A program made the position numbers and the translations under genes. Of a stretch of 8,824 bases of DNA, positions 1 to 6,433 are shown piece after piece. The DNA is from Treponema sp. (GTDB lineage: Bacteria; Spirochaetota; Spirochaetia; Treponematales; Breznakiellaceae): the NCBI GenBank assembly GCA_031266095.1, contig JAISBR010000105.1, forward strand, positions 1-8,824, written 5' to 3'. The notes under the pieces are model-generated. The model had not been told where the DNA came from. It saw only the letters and a program-made list of their open reading frames with translations, and did not search any database. Numbering within the stretch: position 1 is the stretch's first letter; each line of letters begins with the position of its first letter.

Positions 1-308
1 GTCAAAAGCCCCTCCTGCCACATCCTCCGGAAAAAACCGGCTTCCGCCCATTCGTTGAAATATTCATGAATACTGCTGCCCGCTCCGTATTCTTTCGGCA
101 ACGCCTTCCACTGAATACCAGTTCGCAACACATAAAAGATGGCTTCCAGCACCCGGCTCGGTGGTATCGGTTTCCGCCCGGCTCCGGGTTTTCGCTGGTA
201 CGTCTTGTTTTCGTTCCGTTTCCGTTGGGGGATGAAATCTTTGACTCGTTCCCACAAGTCGTCTGTCAATTCCCATGATTTGATACTGCTTCCTGCTATT
301 CTTTTCAT
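1..308 (-). CDS. IS5-family transposase, N-terminal part (runs off left edge)
   Basis: Reading the minus strand from the ATG at 308-306 gives 102 uninterrupted codons to the window edge. The protein begins MKRIAGSSIKSWELTDDLW and continues with a basic segment (KPGAGRKPIPPSRVLEAI), then LRTGIQWKALPKEYG and IHEYFNEWAEAGFFRRMW. This is the N-terminal helix-turn-helix-like domain (DUF4096 type) of IS5-family DDE transposases, followed by the usual W-K-x-L-P and phenylalanine/tryptophan-rich stretch. The DDE catalytic domain would lie beyond the window. An AAAGGA sequence lies three bases before the ATG, which is rather close. A neighbouring ATG at 312-310 opens a different frame without this homology and was not used. 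The gene points away from rnf. Whether the full gene is intact cannot be seen. Family assignment is from recalled family motifs. Confidence 0.85.
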   Translation of the reverse strand, partial: MKRIAGSSIKSWELTDDLWERVKDFIPQRKRNENKTYQRKPGAGRKPIPPSRVLEAIFYVLRTGIQWKALPKEYGAGSSIHEYFNEWAEAGFFRRMWQEGLL

Positions 309-408
309 ACATCCTTTATCGGCTCTTTCCTATTTACGGATAAGTTCTAAGAATATCAGGTCTTTCCGGTTAGCGAAAAAGTAAACGCCGATGTCCTGGT
401 GCTAACCG
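309..408. other. Gap between the two insertion sequences
   Basis: This 100-bp stretch has no coding potential that I recognise. It should contain the upstream end and promoter of the IS5-family element, but the outer inverted repeat cannot be placed because its partner is outside the window. An 8-bp inverted repeat, CGGTTAGC at 367-374 and GCTAACCG at 401-408, lies here, its right arm ending exactly at the ISAs1 boundary. The loop is 26 bp, so it is a weak hairpin at best, and its role is unknown. Confidence 0.5.
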
Positions 409-428
409 CAGGGCGAGCGCATTAAAAA
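409..428 (+). repeat. Terminal inverted repeat of the ISAs1 element (transposase 3' end)
   Basis: CAGGGCGAGCGCATTAAAAA matches the reverse complement of 1241-1260 at all 20 positions. The transposase remnant stops at 434-432, a few bases inside this repeat, as is usual for compact IS ends. Confidence 0.9.
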
Positions 429-431
429 TTT

Positions 432-1240
432 TTAGGGAATAGGCGCCGAAGCCTCCGTTTGCTCGACAAATCCCGATTGGAATAACAATTGCTCAAGATA
501 TTGATCGGACCAGGCCACCTGTTTGATTCTACTGGCGATGCTTCTCTTTGAATCGGTATCCGATCGTGCCAGGGAAAGCGCGATTTTCGGATGAACGCTA
601 TGTTCTCAGGCCCATTGCCGCTTTTTATCCGGCAGGCATCCTCCCCAAACGCGACGGCAAGAACATAATGGAGGGAATGCTCGATACCCCAATGGGCCCG
701 GACACTTGAGCCAAACACGACCGGGTCGGCGGGGAGGCTTGAGATATAGTACCGCAGTTCGGTTGAGACCGTCTCGCCAACCGTACGGTTGGAGTCACCC
801 ACGCCTATGGATTTGCTGGTCTTCCAGGCCGGATGAGCGGCACTGAGCCAGGAAACATCATCGGTTACGGCATGGTTCCGCCGTTCCTGCCGTCCGTGGT
901 CGACCTCAAAGGTGCTGCCGGTCTTAACCAGGGGGGCCGGGCAGGCAATATCAATGCCGGCAAAGTACGTTTAACATCGTCAGAGAGTGTTTCCTGATTC
1001 TCTTTGAGAGAGAACACGTAATCGGCTCCCGCGTCGACTAGCTGGTTGGCTATTTTATATTGGCAGCCCGTGGCGTCTATGGTCACGATACACCCCTTGA
1101 GAGCTATCATCTCCAACAAGGTCGGTATCGCCGTGATTGCATTACTCTTTTCCCCGGTTTTTACCGGGGCAAATACCAACCGGTTCTCGGTAGCCCAGGC
1201 GCTCACCAGGTGGATGGCTTTGCTCTCCTTCTTTACCTCT
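432..1240 (-). pseudogene. ISAs1-family (H-repeat type) transposase remnant
   Basis: Three minus-strand frame segments join into one family-like protein. The first reads KAIHLVSAWATENRLVFA, then KGCIVTIDATGCQYKIA and DYVFSLKENQETL. The second, after a one-base loss near 963-967, reads STFEVDHGRQERRNHAVTDD, then WKTSKSIGVGDSNRTV and RYYISSLPAD, then HWGIEHSLHYVLAVAFGEDA and NGPENIAFIRK. The third, after a one-base loss in the A-run at 584-587, reads IALSLARSDTDSKRSIASRI and WSDQYLEQLLFQ, ending at TAA 434-432. The second catalytic Asp (TIDATG) and the Glu (HWGIE) of the DDE triad are present. The first Asp, expected in a DGKT-like motif before KAIH, is missing with the whole N-terminus, so this copy cannot encode an active enzyme even if both frameshifts are sequencing errors. 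Confidence 0.88.
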
Positions 1241-1260
1241 TTTTTAATGCGCTCGCCCTG
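1241..1260 (-). repeat. Terminal inverted repeat of the ISAs1 element (transposase 5' end)
   Basis: On the minus strand this reads CAGGGCGAGCGCATTAAAAA, identical to the repeat at 409-428. Coding sequence resembling the middle of an ISAs1 transposase starts only a few bases inside it, so the deletion junction is near 1235-1240. Confidence 0.9.
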
Positions 1261-1279
1261 TGTGTTACCGAAAGTCTGC

Positions 1280-1309
1280 TTGTAATATTAGGCTTTCCAG
1301 CGCTATACT
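1280..1309 (+). promoter_or_regulatory. Putative sigma-70 promoter of the rnf operon
   Basis: TTGTAA at 1280-1285 and TATACT at 1304-1309 are spaced by 18 bp, close to the -35/-10 consensus. The predicted start point is about 1316, two bases before the rnfC ATG at 1318. The site lies entirely outside the IS, in the 57 bp between the IS end and the gene. No Shine-Dalgarno sequence is visible before the ATG (context TTTTTAGTTATG), which fits a leaderless or nearly leaderless transcript. This is a pattern match by eye only. Confidence 0.5.
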
Positions 1310-1317
1310 TTTTAGTT

Positions 1318-2664
1318 ATGGGTGTAAGTACATTTAAACGGGGTTTGAAGCTTGCCGCCAGGAAGCACGCCACCGCGGGAAAACCGGTTGAGATGGTTCC
1401 GGCGCCAAAACAGGTGGTAATCCCCATAAATCAGCATTTTGGAGCGCCGAACAAGAGCCTGGTCAATGTGGGCGACAGGGTTGTGCGGGGACAAAAAATC
1501 GCCGATGGGGCGGGTCTGATGACGGTACCGGTTCACGCCTCTATCAGTGGAGTGGTAAAGAAAATTGAGCCCCGGACCCAGCCCACCAATACGGAAGGCC
1601 CCTGCGTTGTTATTGAGGCGGATGGGGACCCGGAAGAGGAGACGCTGCTTCCCCCCCTGGACCCCTTCAGCCTCGGCAAAGAGGATCTCCTGGCCCGGAT
1701 ACGGGAAGCGGGTATCCTGGGCATGGGCGGCGCGGGTTTCCCCTCTCACGTAAAGCTTGCGCCCGGTAAACCTGTCGATATTATCATCGCTGACGGCGCC
1801 GAATGTGAGCCCTATCTTACAACCGATGAGGCGGCAATGATCGAAAAACCTCACCTTTTGGTGAAGGGTCTTGCTATTGTGATGAAGCTCATCGGGGTCG
1901 GCCGGGCTATTATCGGCATGGAGGACAATAAGAAAAACCTTATCCCTATGCTCGAGCGGGAACTGCGGATGGAAGGAATCCCCGGCGATATTTCCATCGG
2001 CCTCTGCCGGACACGTTACCCCCAGGGCGGCGAAAAGATGCTCATCACCGCTCTCACCGGCAGGGAGGTACCCTCAGGGGGTCTGCCCATGGACGTGGGC
2101 TGTATCGTGCAGAACGTGGGTACCCTCATCGCCATTGCCGAGGCTTTTATTCTGGGCAAACCCCTCATTGACCGGGATCTGACCGTGAGCGGCGGCGCCT
2201 GTAAGACGCCCAAAAATATCCGCGCTCCCATCGGTACGCTGCTTAAGGATGTGCCGGTGGAGTTCATGTCCATTGATTACGATAAACTAGCCAAGATACT
2301 CTTCGGCGGCCCCATGATGGGTACGGCGGTTTCTTCCCTTGAAGTTCCGATCCAGAAAAACACATCGGGAATTGTCCTGATGACCAGGGAGGAGACTGTC
2401 GCCGAGCTTGAAGGTCCCTGCATCCGCTGTTGCCGCTGTATCCGCAATTGTCCCTGCCGGCTTTCACCGGTGATCATGAACAACAGCCTGGAAGCTGAAG
2501 ACCTGGATTACGCGGTCAAGGCGGGGTTGATAGATTGTATTGAGTGCGGCAGCTGCACATATGTGTGTCCGGCGCGGATCAAGCTGGTTCAGCGTTTCCG
2601 TATCGGTAAACAGCGGCTTCGGCTTAAACAACAGGCGGTGCAGTCGATTCCGGTGAAATCGTAA
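1318..2664 (+). CDS. rnfC: Ion-translocating oxidoreductase complex subunit C, RnfC
   Basis: RnfC is the peripheral NADH/FMN and iron-sulfur subunit of the Rnf complex and is thought to exchange electrons with NAD on the cytoplasmic side. The protein has 448 residues. The N-terminus STFKRG followed by a KPVE...VVIPINQHFGAP segment is the usual RnfC opening. A barrel-sandwich section (VPVHASISGVVKKIE) follows, then the nucleotide/flavin-binding motif GMGGAGFPSHVKL (about residues 135-147) and ADGAECEPYLTTDE. Near the C-terminus are two [4Fe-4S] motifs, Cys368/371/374/378 and Cys407/410/413/417. The first reads CIRCCRCIRNCPC, with extra Cys at 372 and 380 where Gly and a hydrophobic residue are more usual. 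The ATG at 1318 was chosen because the family-like sequence starts there; the frame stays open upstream, but that extension is antisense IS sequence. There is no Shine-Dalgarno sequence. It is the first gene of rnfCDGEAB. Confidence 0.96.
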   Translation: MGVSTFKRGLKLAARKHATAGKPVEMVPAPKQVVIPINQHFGAPNKSLVNVGDRVVRGQKIADGAGLMTVPVHASISGVVKKIEPRTQPTNTEGPCVVIEADGDPEEETLLPPLDPFSLGKEDLLARIREAGILGMGGAGFPSHVKLAPGKPVDIIIADGAECEPYLTTDEAAMIEKPHLLVKGLAIVMKLIGVGRAIIGMEDNKKNLIPMLERELRMEGIPGDISIGLCRTRYPQGGEKMLITALTGREVPSGGLPMDVGCIVQNVGTLIAIAEAFILGKPLIDRDLTVSGGACKTPKNIRAPIGTLLKDVPVEFMSIDYDKLAKILFGGPMMGTAVSSLEVPIQKNTSGIVLMTREETVAELEGPCIRCCRCIRNCPCRLSPVIMNNSLEAEDLDYAVKAGLIDCIECGSCTYVCPARIKLVQRFRIGKQRLRLKQQAVQSIPVKS

Positions 2665-2674
2665 GGAGTAAACG

Positions 2675-3745
2675 ATGTCAGATAATTCAACTGTGCCGTC
2701 AGCCGCGGCGGTTAAAAAAGCCCCCGCGCCGTCTCTCCTGCTCCAGTCCAGTCCCCATATCGTGTCGCCGGTGAACTCGGCGGCGTTGATGCGGAACATG
2801 CTCATCGCCCTGGCGCCGGTTTCCCTTTTTGGGATAATAATCTTCGGGCTGCCCGCGCTGCTCAATATCGTGATTTCGATCTTATCCGCTGTTGCCGCTG
2901 AAGCTCTGTTCAGGCTGATCACCAAACAGCAGATCCGAATCGGCGATCTTTCCGCGGGAGTCACCGGGCTGCTTTTGGCCCTGGTCATCCCCCCTTCCAC
3001 ACCGCTCTGGATGACCGCCCTGGGGGCGATTTTCGGCGTAGTGGTTGCCAAGGAATTCTTCGGCGGCCTCGGCGCAAATGTGTTTAACCCCGCCCTTATC
3101 GGCAGAGCCTTTCTGTTGATGAGTTTTCCCGCGGCCCTTACTACCTGGCATCCGCCCCAGCGGGGCTTTGTCCTCAGCCTGACCGACGCCGTAAGCAGCG
3201 CCAGCCCGCTGGCAATAGTCAGGGGTAGGGCCGGCATAGATGAGCTGGGCAGAGTATTCGCCGGCTTGGGCCTTTCCTCTTCGGATTCCTACTGGGCAAC
3301 TATCAAAACTTTGTTTTTCGGTTATCGCGCCGGCTGTACGGGCGAATCGCCGATCTTCCTGATGCTGGCCGCTTTTGTGTTCCTGCTGGTCACCAAAACC
3401 ATCGACTGGCGGGCGCCGGTTTCCATGATCGCCACGGGCTTCGTCAGTTCCTTCGCTTTGGGGCAGGATCCGCTGTTCAGCGTCCTCTCAGGCGGTTTTG
3501 TATTCGGCGCGGTCTTTATGGCTACCGATTACGTTACCGCCCCGCTTACCGCGAAGGGCAAGGTGATTTTCGGCATCGGTATCGGTCTTATCGCCATCCT
3601 GATCCGTAAATGGGGTACCTACCCTGAGGGCGTAAGTTACGCGATATTGATTATGAACTGTACCGTGCCCTTCCTCAACAAGCTGCTGCCCAGGAAATAC
3701 GGCTTTGTGCCCGGAAAAAAAACCGGGGCCGGCAAGGGGGCGTGA
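2675..3745 (+). CDS. rnfD: Ion-translocating oxidoreductase complex subunit D, RnfD
   Basis: RnfD is an integral membrane subunit that normally carries covalently bound FMN and forms part of the ion-translocation route together with RnfG. The 356-residue product starts with a roughly 40-residue soluble leader, then multiple hydrophobic segments (for example LIALAPVSLFGIIIFGLPAL and LGAIFGVVVAKEFFGGLG). The conserved GANVFNPALIGRAFLL sequence is present. At the flavinylation site the sequence is DAVSSASPLA (residues 171-180): Ser177 stands where the family usually has Thr (SGAT-PL). ApbE motifs are reported to tolerate Ser, so flavinylation is possible but uncertain. A strong AAGGAG at 2663-2668, six bases before ATG 2675, fixes the start. 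The gap to rnfC is 10 bp and to rnfG 1 bp. Confidence 0.96.
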   Translation: MSDNSTVPSAAAVKKAPAPSLLLQSSPHIVSPVNSAALMRNMLIALAPVSLFGIIIFGLPALLNIVISILSAVAAEALFRLITKQQIRIGDLSAGVTGLLLALVIPPSTPLWMTALGAIFGVVVAKEFFGGLGANVFNPALIGRAFLLMSFPAALTTWHPPQRGFVLSLTDAVSSASPLAIVRGRAGIDELGRVFAGLGLSSSDSYWATIKTLFFGYRAGCTGESPIFLMLAAFVFLLVTKTIDWRAPVSMIATGFVSSFALGQDPLFSVLSGGFVFGAVFMATDYVTAPLTAKGKVIFGIGIGLIAILIRKWGTYPEGVSYAILIMNCTVPFLNKLLPRKYGFVPGKKTGAGKGA

Positions 3746-3746
3746 A

Positions 3747-4343
3747 ATGAAGGGCTTTTCAAGCATGCTTAAACTCGGTTTCATTCTTGCCCTGTTTGCC
3801 GCCGCGGCCTGCGTCATGCTGGCCTTTGTTTACACCGGTACTGAAAAAATCATCGCCGGCCGGCAACAGGCCGATTTGGAAGCGGCTCTGAAAGATATAT
3901 TCCCCGGAGCGGACAGCTTCGACGCGGTAACGGGTATTCAAAGCCCTGACCCCTCGGTCACCATCGAGAACGCGTATGAGGCCCTGAAAAACAACGTCCC
4001 TGTTGGGGCGGCTCTCAGGCTTTCCCGGGCCAGTTACGGGGGGCCAATCAAGATAATGGTGGGAGTAAGCGCCGATGGTACAATTACCGGTGTCAGAATA
4101 ATGGAACATTCTGATACGCCGGGACTGGGCGCCAACGCCGCCTCATCTTCCTATTTTGTGGACAGGGCCAGGGGGATTACCTTTTACGGCCAGTTCTCGG
4201 GGAAAAAAGCGGGCGATCCCTTTGAGGTAAAAAATGATGTGGTTGCCATCACTGCCTCTACAATTACCAGTAACGCTATTGCCACCGCGGTCAAGGCGGC
4301 GGGTATCGGCGTCAGCGCGTGGCTTGAAGGAGGGGCAAAATGA
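3747..4343 (+). CDS. rnfG: Ion-translocating oxidoreductase complex subunit G, RnfG
   Basis: RnfG has one membrane anchor and a periplasmic or extracytoplasmic FMN-binding domain that holds FMN covalently on Thr; it relays electrons within Rnf. The product has 198 residues, with an anchor at about residues 8-30 (LGFILALFAAAACVMLAFVY). The FMN_bind domain follows, with IKIMVGVSADGTITGVRIME and HSDTPGLGANAAS. The flavinylation motif reads AITASTITS, with Thr172 at the attachment position. It departs from the common SGAT form at three places but keeps the Thr and the following x-T/S-S. The start at 3747 was chosen over an upstream in-frame ATG at 3705, which lies inside rnfD; AAGGGGG at 3734-3740 is correctly spaced for 3747. 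Its stop overlaps the rnfE start (ATGA, 4340-4343). Confidence 0.95.
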   Translation: MKGFSSMLKLGFILALFAAAACVMLAFVYTGTEKIIAGRQQADLEAALKDIFPGADSFDAVTGIQSPDPSVTIENAYEALKNNVPVGAALRLSRASYGGPIKIMVGVSADGTITGVRIMEHSDTPGLGANAASSSYFVDRARGITFYGQFSGKKAGDPFEVKNDVVAITASTITSNAIATAVKAAGIGVSAWLEGGAK

Positions 4344-5011
4344 ACTACGGTTCGTCCATAAAGCGGACTTTCACTATTTTTGCCAATGGTCTCATTCGGG
4401 AGAATCCCCTGCTGATCCTGATGATCGGCCTCTGTTCCAGCCTGGCGGTGACTACCTCCGTAGCCAACGGAATCGGCATGGGGCTTTCCATGACTTTTGT
4501 GATCCTCATGTCGGAACTGGTAATCAGCGTTTTCAGAAAGCTGATCCCCGAATCGATACGTATTCCCATTTTCATAATCATTATCGCCGCCTTTACCACG
4601 GTGATCGATTATGTGCTAAAAGCATGGTTTCCGGATCTGTCAAAAGCGATGGGCGTCTTTATCCCCCTGATCGTAGTGAACTGTATCATCATGGGCCGGG
4701 TGGAGGGTTTCGCCTCCAAACAGCCGGCCGCTGATGTGATCCCCGATGCCTTGGGCATGGGCTTAGGGTACACCTGGGTACTCACCGGTATCGCTCTGGT
4801 GCGGGAACTTCTGGGCAGCGGTACGATCCTGGGTTTCCAGATCCTGCCTTCAAGCTATCAGCCGATCATCTTCTTTGTGCTGCCCCCCGGCGGTTTCTTT
4901 GTGTTCGCCCTGTTTATCGCCCTCAATCTGTTTATCAAATCCCGGCTCAAAGAACCCGCCTCCGGCTGTGCGGCTTGCGTCAACAGTGAAGCCTGCGGAG
5001 GACAGTCATGA
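4340..5011 (+). CDS. rnfE: Ion-translocating oxidoreductase complex subunit E, RnfE
   Basis: RnfE is a membrane subunit homologous to NqrD; with RnfA it holds a [2Fe-2S] cluster within the membrane. The 223-residue protein has about six hydrophobic segments. The conserved cluster Cys residues are Cys32 in IGLCSSLAVTTS and Cys115 in VNCIIMGRVEGFASK. Other family marks are RENPLLILMIGLC, ELVISVFRKLIP and IRIPIFIIIIA. A cysteine-containing hydrophilic tail follows the last membrane segment (GCAACVNSEACGGQS, Cys210, 213 and 219); Cys-bearing tails occur in some anaerobe RnfE proteins and their role is not established. AAGGAGG at 4327-4333 gives a strong ribosome site. It overlaps rnfG and rnfA by four bases at each side, which suggests translational coupling. 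Confidence 0.96.
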   Translation: MNYGSSIKRTFTIFANGLIRENPLLILMIGLCSSLAVTTSVANGIGMGLSMTFVILMSELVISVFRKLIPESIRIPIFIIIIAAFTTVIDYVLKAWFPDLSKAMGVFIPLIVVNCIIMGRVEGFASKQPAADVIPDALGMGLGYTWVLTGIALVRELLGSGTILGFQILPSSYQPIIFFVLPPGGFFVFALFIALNLFIKSRLKEPASGCAACVNSEACGGQS

Positions 5012-5583
5012 ATCTCTTCAAAATATTCCTGTCGGCCTTTCTTATTGACAACGTGGTGCTGATGCGCTTCCTCGCGCTCTGTCCCTTTATCGGGATGAGT
5101 ACCGACGAAGACAAATCCATCGGCATGGGCCTGGCGGTTACCTTTGTAACGGTGCTCGCCACCGGTGTTACCTGGCCGATTTATAAATTCATTCTGGAGC
5201 CCCTGGGACTGGTGTTCCTTCAGATTTTGGTTTTCATCCTGGTCATCGCCGCCCTGGTGCAATTGGTTGAATTTTATTTAAAGAAAGCGATCCCGGCGCT
5301 ATACGGCGCGATGGGCATCTATCTTGCCCTCATTACAACGAATTGCGCGATTCTGGCGGTTACTTTTGATGTAATTTCCAACGGTTACAGTTTTATCGAG
5401 TCCCTGGTCTATGCCGTGGGTGTTGCCCTGGGCTTTCTCCTCTCTTTGCTGCTCCTCGCGGGTATCCGGGGCCGGCTTAAAACCAGTCCCATCCCGGCCT
5501 TCCTCAAGGGAACGCCGGTGCTCTTTGTGACCGCGGCGCTGCTTTCGATTGCCTTTATGGGCTTTAAGGGGTTAGTTCGATGA
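5008..5583 (+). CDS. rnfA: Ion-translocating oxidoreductase complex subunit A, RnfA
   Basis: RnfA is a membrane subunit homologous to NqrE and forms a pseudo-symmetric pair with RnfE. The product has 191 residues with about six membrane segments, the usual family length. The N-terminus FLIDNVVLMRFLALCPFIGMS has the cluster-binding Cys25, and TTNCAILAVTF has Cys113, the two conserved [2Fe-2S] ligands on this half. GGAGG at 4997-5001 lies six bases before the ATG, and the start overlaps the rnfE stop (ATGA). The end overlaps rnfB in the same way. Nothing is truncated or unusual in it. Confidence 0.96.
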   Translation: MNLFKIFLSAFLIDNVVLMRFLALCPFIGMSTDEDKSIGMGLAVTFVTVLATGVTWPIYKFILEPLGLVFLQILVFILVIAALVQLVEFYLKKAIPALYGAMGIYLALITTNCAILAVTFDVISNGYSFIESLVYAVGVALGFLLSLLLLAGIRGRLKTSPIPAFLKGTPVLFVTAALLSIAFMGFKGLVR

Positions 5584-6419
5584 GCATAGTATTAATTACC
5601 GCCGCCTTTGCCCTGGTTCTCGCCTTTGTGCTGGGGACCGCTCTCGGTTTTTTCCGTGAATTTTTCGCCGTACCAGAGGATCCGCTGATAAGCCGGATCA
5701 GAGAGGCGCTCCCCGGAGCCAACTGCGGCGCCTGCGGTTTCCCCGGCTGTGATAACTATGCCGCCGCCATTGCTGCGGGTAAGGCCGGCGTCACTTCCTG
5801 TTCCGTTGGCGGGCCCTCGGTGGCGGAGAAAATCGCCGCCATTACCGGCATTTCAGGCGGCGCGGTGCTGCAAACCGTAGCGGTACTGGCCTGCCAGGGT
5901 TCGTCAATACACGCTCCCCCCAGGGGAAAATACACAGGCCTCCAGACCTGCTGGGGGGCAAAGCTTTCCACCGGAAGTACAAAGCTCTGCTCCTGGGGTT
6001 GTCTCGGTTTCGGCGACTGCGTCAAGGTGTGCAAGTTCGGCGCTCTTGCCCTGAACAGCGAAAAAGGCCTGCCCGTGGTGGAATACTCCAAATGTACCGG
6101 CTGCCGGCTCTGCGTCAACGAGTGTCCCCAGGGCCTGCTCAAGAGCATCCCCGGTGATCAAAAGGGCGCCATGACGCTCTGCTCCAATCTGAATCCCATC
6201 AGGCAGATGGTAGCCAAAACCTGTAAGATCGCCTGCATCAAATGCGGTCTCTGCGTAAAGAACTGCCCCCAGCAGTGCATCAGCCTGGACAGCTATATCC
6301 CGGTAGTGGATCTGACCAGGTGTATATCCTGCGGGACCTGCGTGGAAAAATGCCCCACCAGGGTATTCAAGATTATTGAGCGGGACATTTTTAAAACCGC
6401 TGAGGTTTTTTCAGCATAA
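5580..6419 (+). CDS. rnfB: Ion-translocating oxidoreductase complex subunit B, RnfB (long, multi-cluster form)
   Basis: RnfB is the membrane-anchored iron-sulfur subunit believed to accept electrons from ferredoxin. The 279-residue protein has one N-terminal membrane helix (about residues 3-25). The Fe-S domain follows, with CGACGFPGCDNYA and a distal Cys (Cys49, 52, 57 and 74). A central region has LCSWGCLGFGDCVKVCKFGA (Cys137, 141, 147 and 151). Three further ferredoxin-like motifs follow: CTGCRLCVNECP (172-183), CIKCGLCVKNCP (219-230) and CISCGTCVEKCP (248-259). The long form with extra clusters is typical of Rnf from strict anaerobes, while the gammaproteobacterial form is nearer 190 residues. 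AAGGGG at 5566-5571 precedes the start, which overlaps rnfA. It is the last rnf gene, and no terminator hairpin is visible after it. Confidence 0.96.
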   Translation: MSIVLITAAFALVLAFVLGTALGFFREFFAVPEDPLISRIREALPGANCGACGFPGCDNYAAAIAAGKAGVTSCSVGGPSVAEKIAAITGISGGAVLQTVAVLACQGSSIHAPPRGKYTGLQTCWGAKLSTGSTKLCSWGCLGFGDCVKVCKFGALALNSEKGLPVVEYSKCTGCRLCVNECPQGLLKSIPGDQKGAMTLCSNLNPIRQMVAKTCKIACIKCGLCVKNCPQQCISLDSYIPVVDLTRCISCGTCVEKCPTRVFKIIERDIFKTAEVFSA

Positions 6420-6433
6420 GGAACTGTTGTAAA

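Larger units (their letters stand above)
409..1260 (-). mobile_element. ISAs1-family insertion sequence, internally deleted, 852 bp
   Basis: The element is bounded by perfect 20-bp inverted repeats, CAGGGCGAGCGCATTAAAAA at 409-428 and its reverse complement at 1241-1260. The minus-strand content between them is a degraded ISAs1/H-repeat-type transposase, and CAGGG-type ends fit that family from memory. Full elements of this family are usually about 1.2-1.4 kb, so several hundred bp are missing. The loss is at the transposase 5' end, because family-matching coding sequence begins almost directly inside the 1241-1260 repeat. The flanks (GTGCTAACCG before, TGTGTTACCG after) share only TACCG-like ends, so there is no clean 8-10 bp target duplication: it has either decayed or been lost by recombination. 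The element lies 57 bp upstream of rnfC. It could move only if a transposase were supplied in trans. Confidence 0.85.

Noticed and set aside
64..312. The 82-residue minus-strand frame starting at 312
   Set aside because: The adjacent frame from 308 encodes clear IS5-type transposase sequence; this one is a shadow.
422..802. A separate 126-residue minus-strand protein
   Set aside because: It is the C-terminal part of the ISAs1 transposase; its own last 50 residues are out of frame, and the true frame continues one base over after 584-587.
399..1270. A direct target-site duplication around the ISAs1 element
   Set aside because: The flanking ten bases agree at only about half the positions, so a duplication cannot be claimed.
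1060..1317. An 86-residue N-terminal extension of RnfC, since the frame is open from 1060
   Set aside because: This stretch is antisense to the IS transposase remnant plus the 57-bp leader. Family-like RnfC sequence starts at the ATG at 1318.
2464..3237. A 257-residue minus-strand frame opposite rnfC and rnfD
   Set aside because: It is a long antisense shadow caused by GC-rich codon structure and shows no recognisable motif.
4234..4734. A 166-residue plus-strand frame over the rnfG/rnfE junction
   Set aside because: It is histidine- and arginine-rich shadow sequence of rnfE without family resemblance, while rnfE itself is unambiguous.
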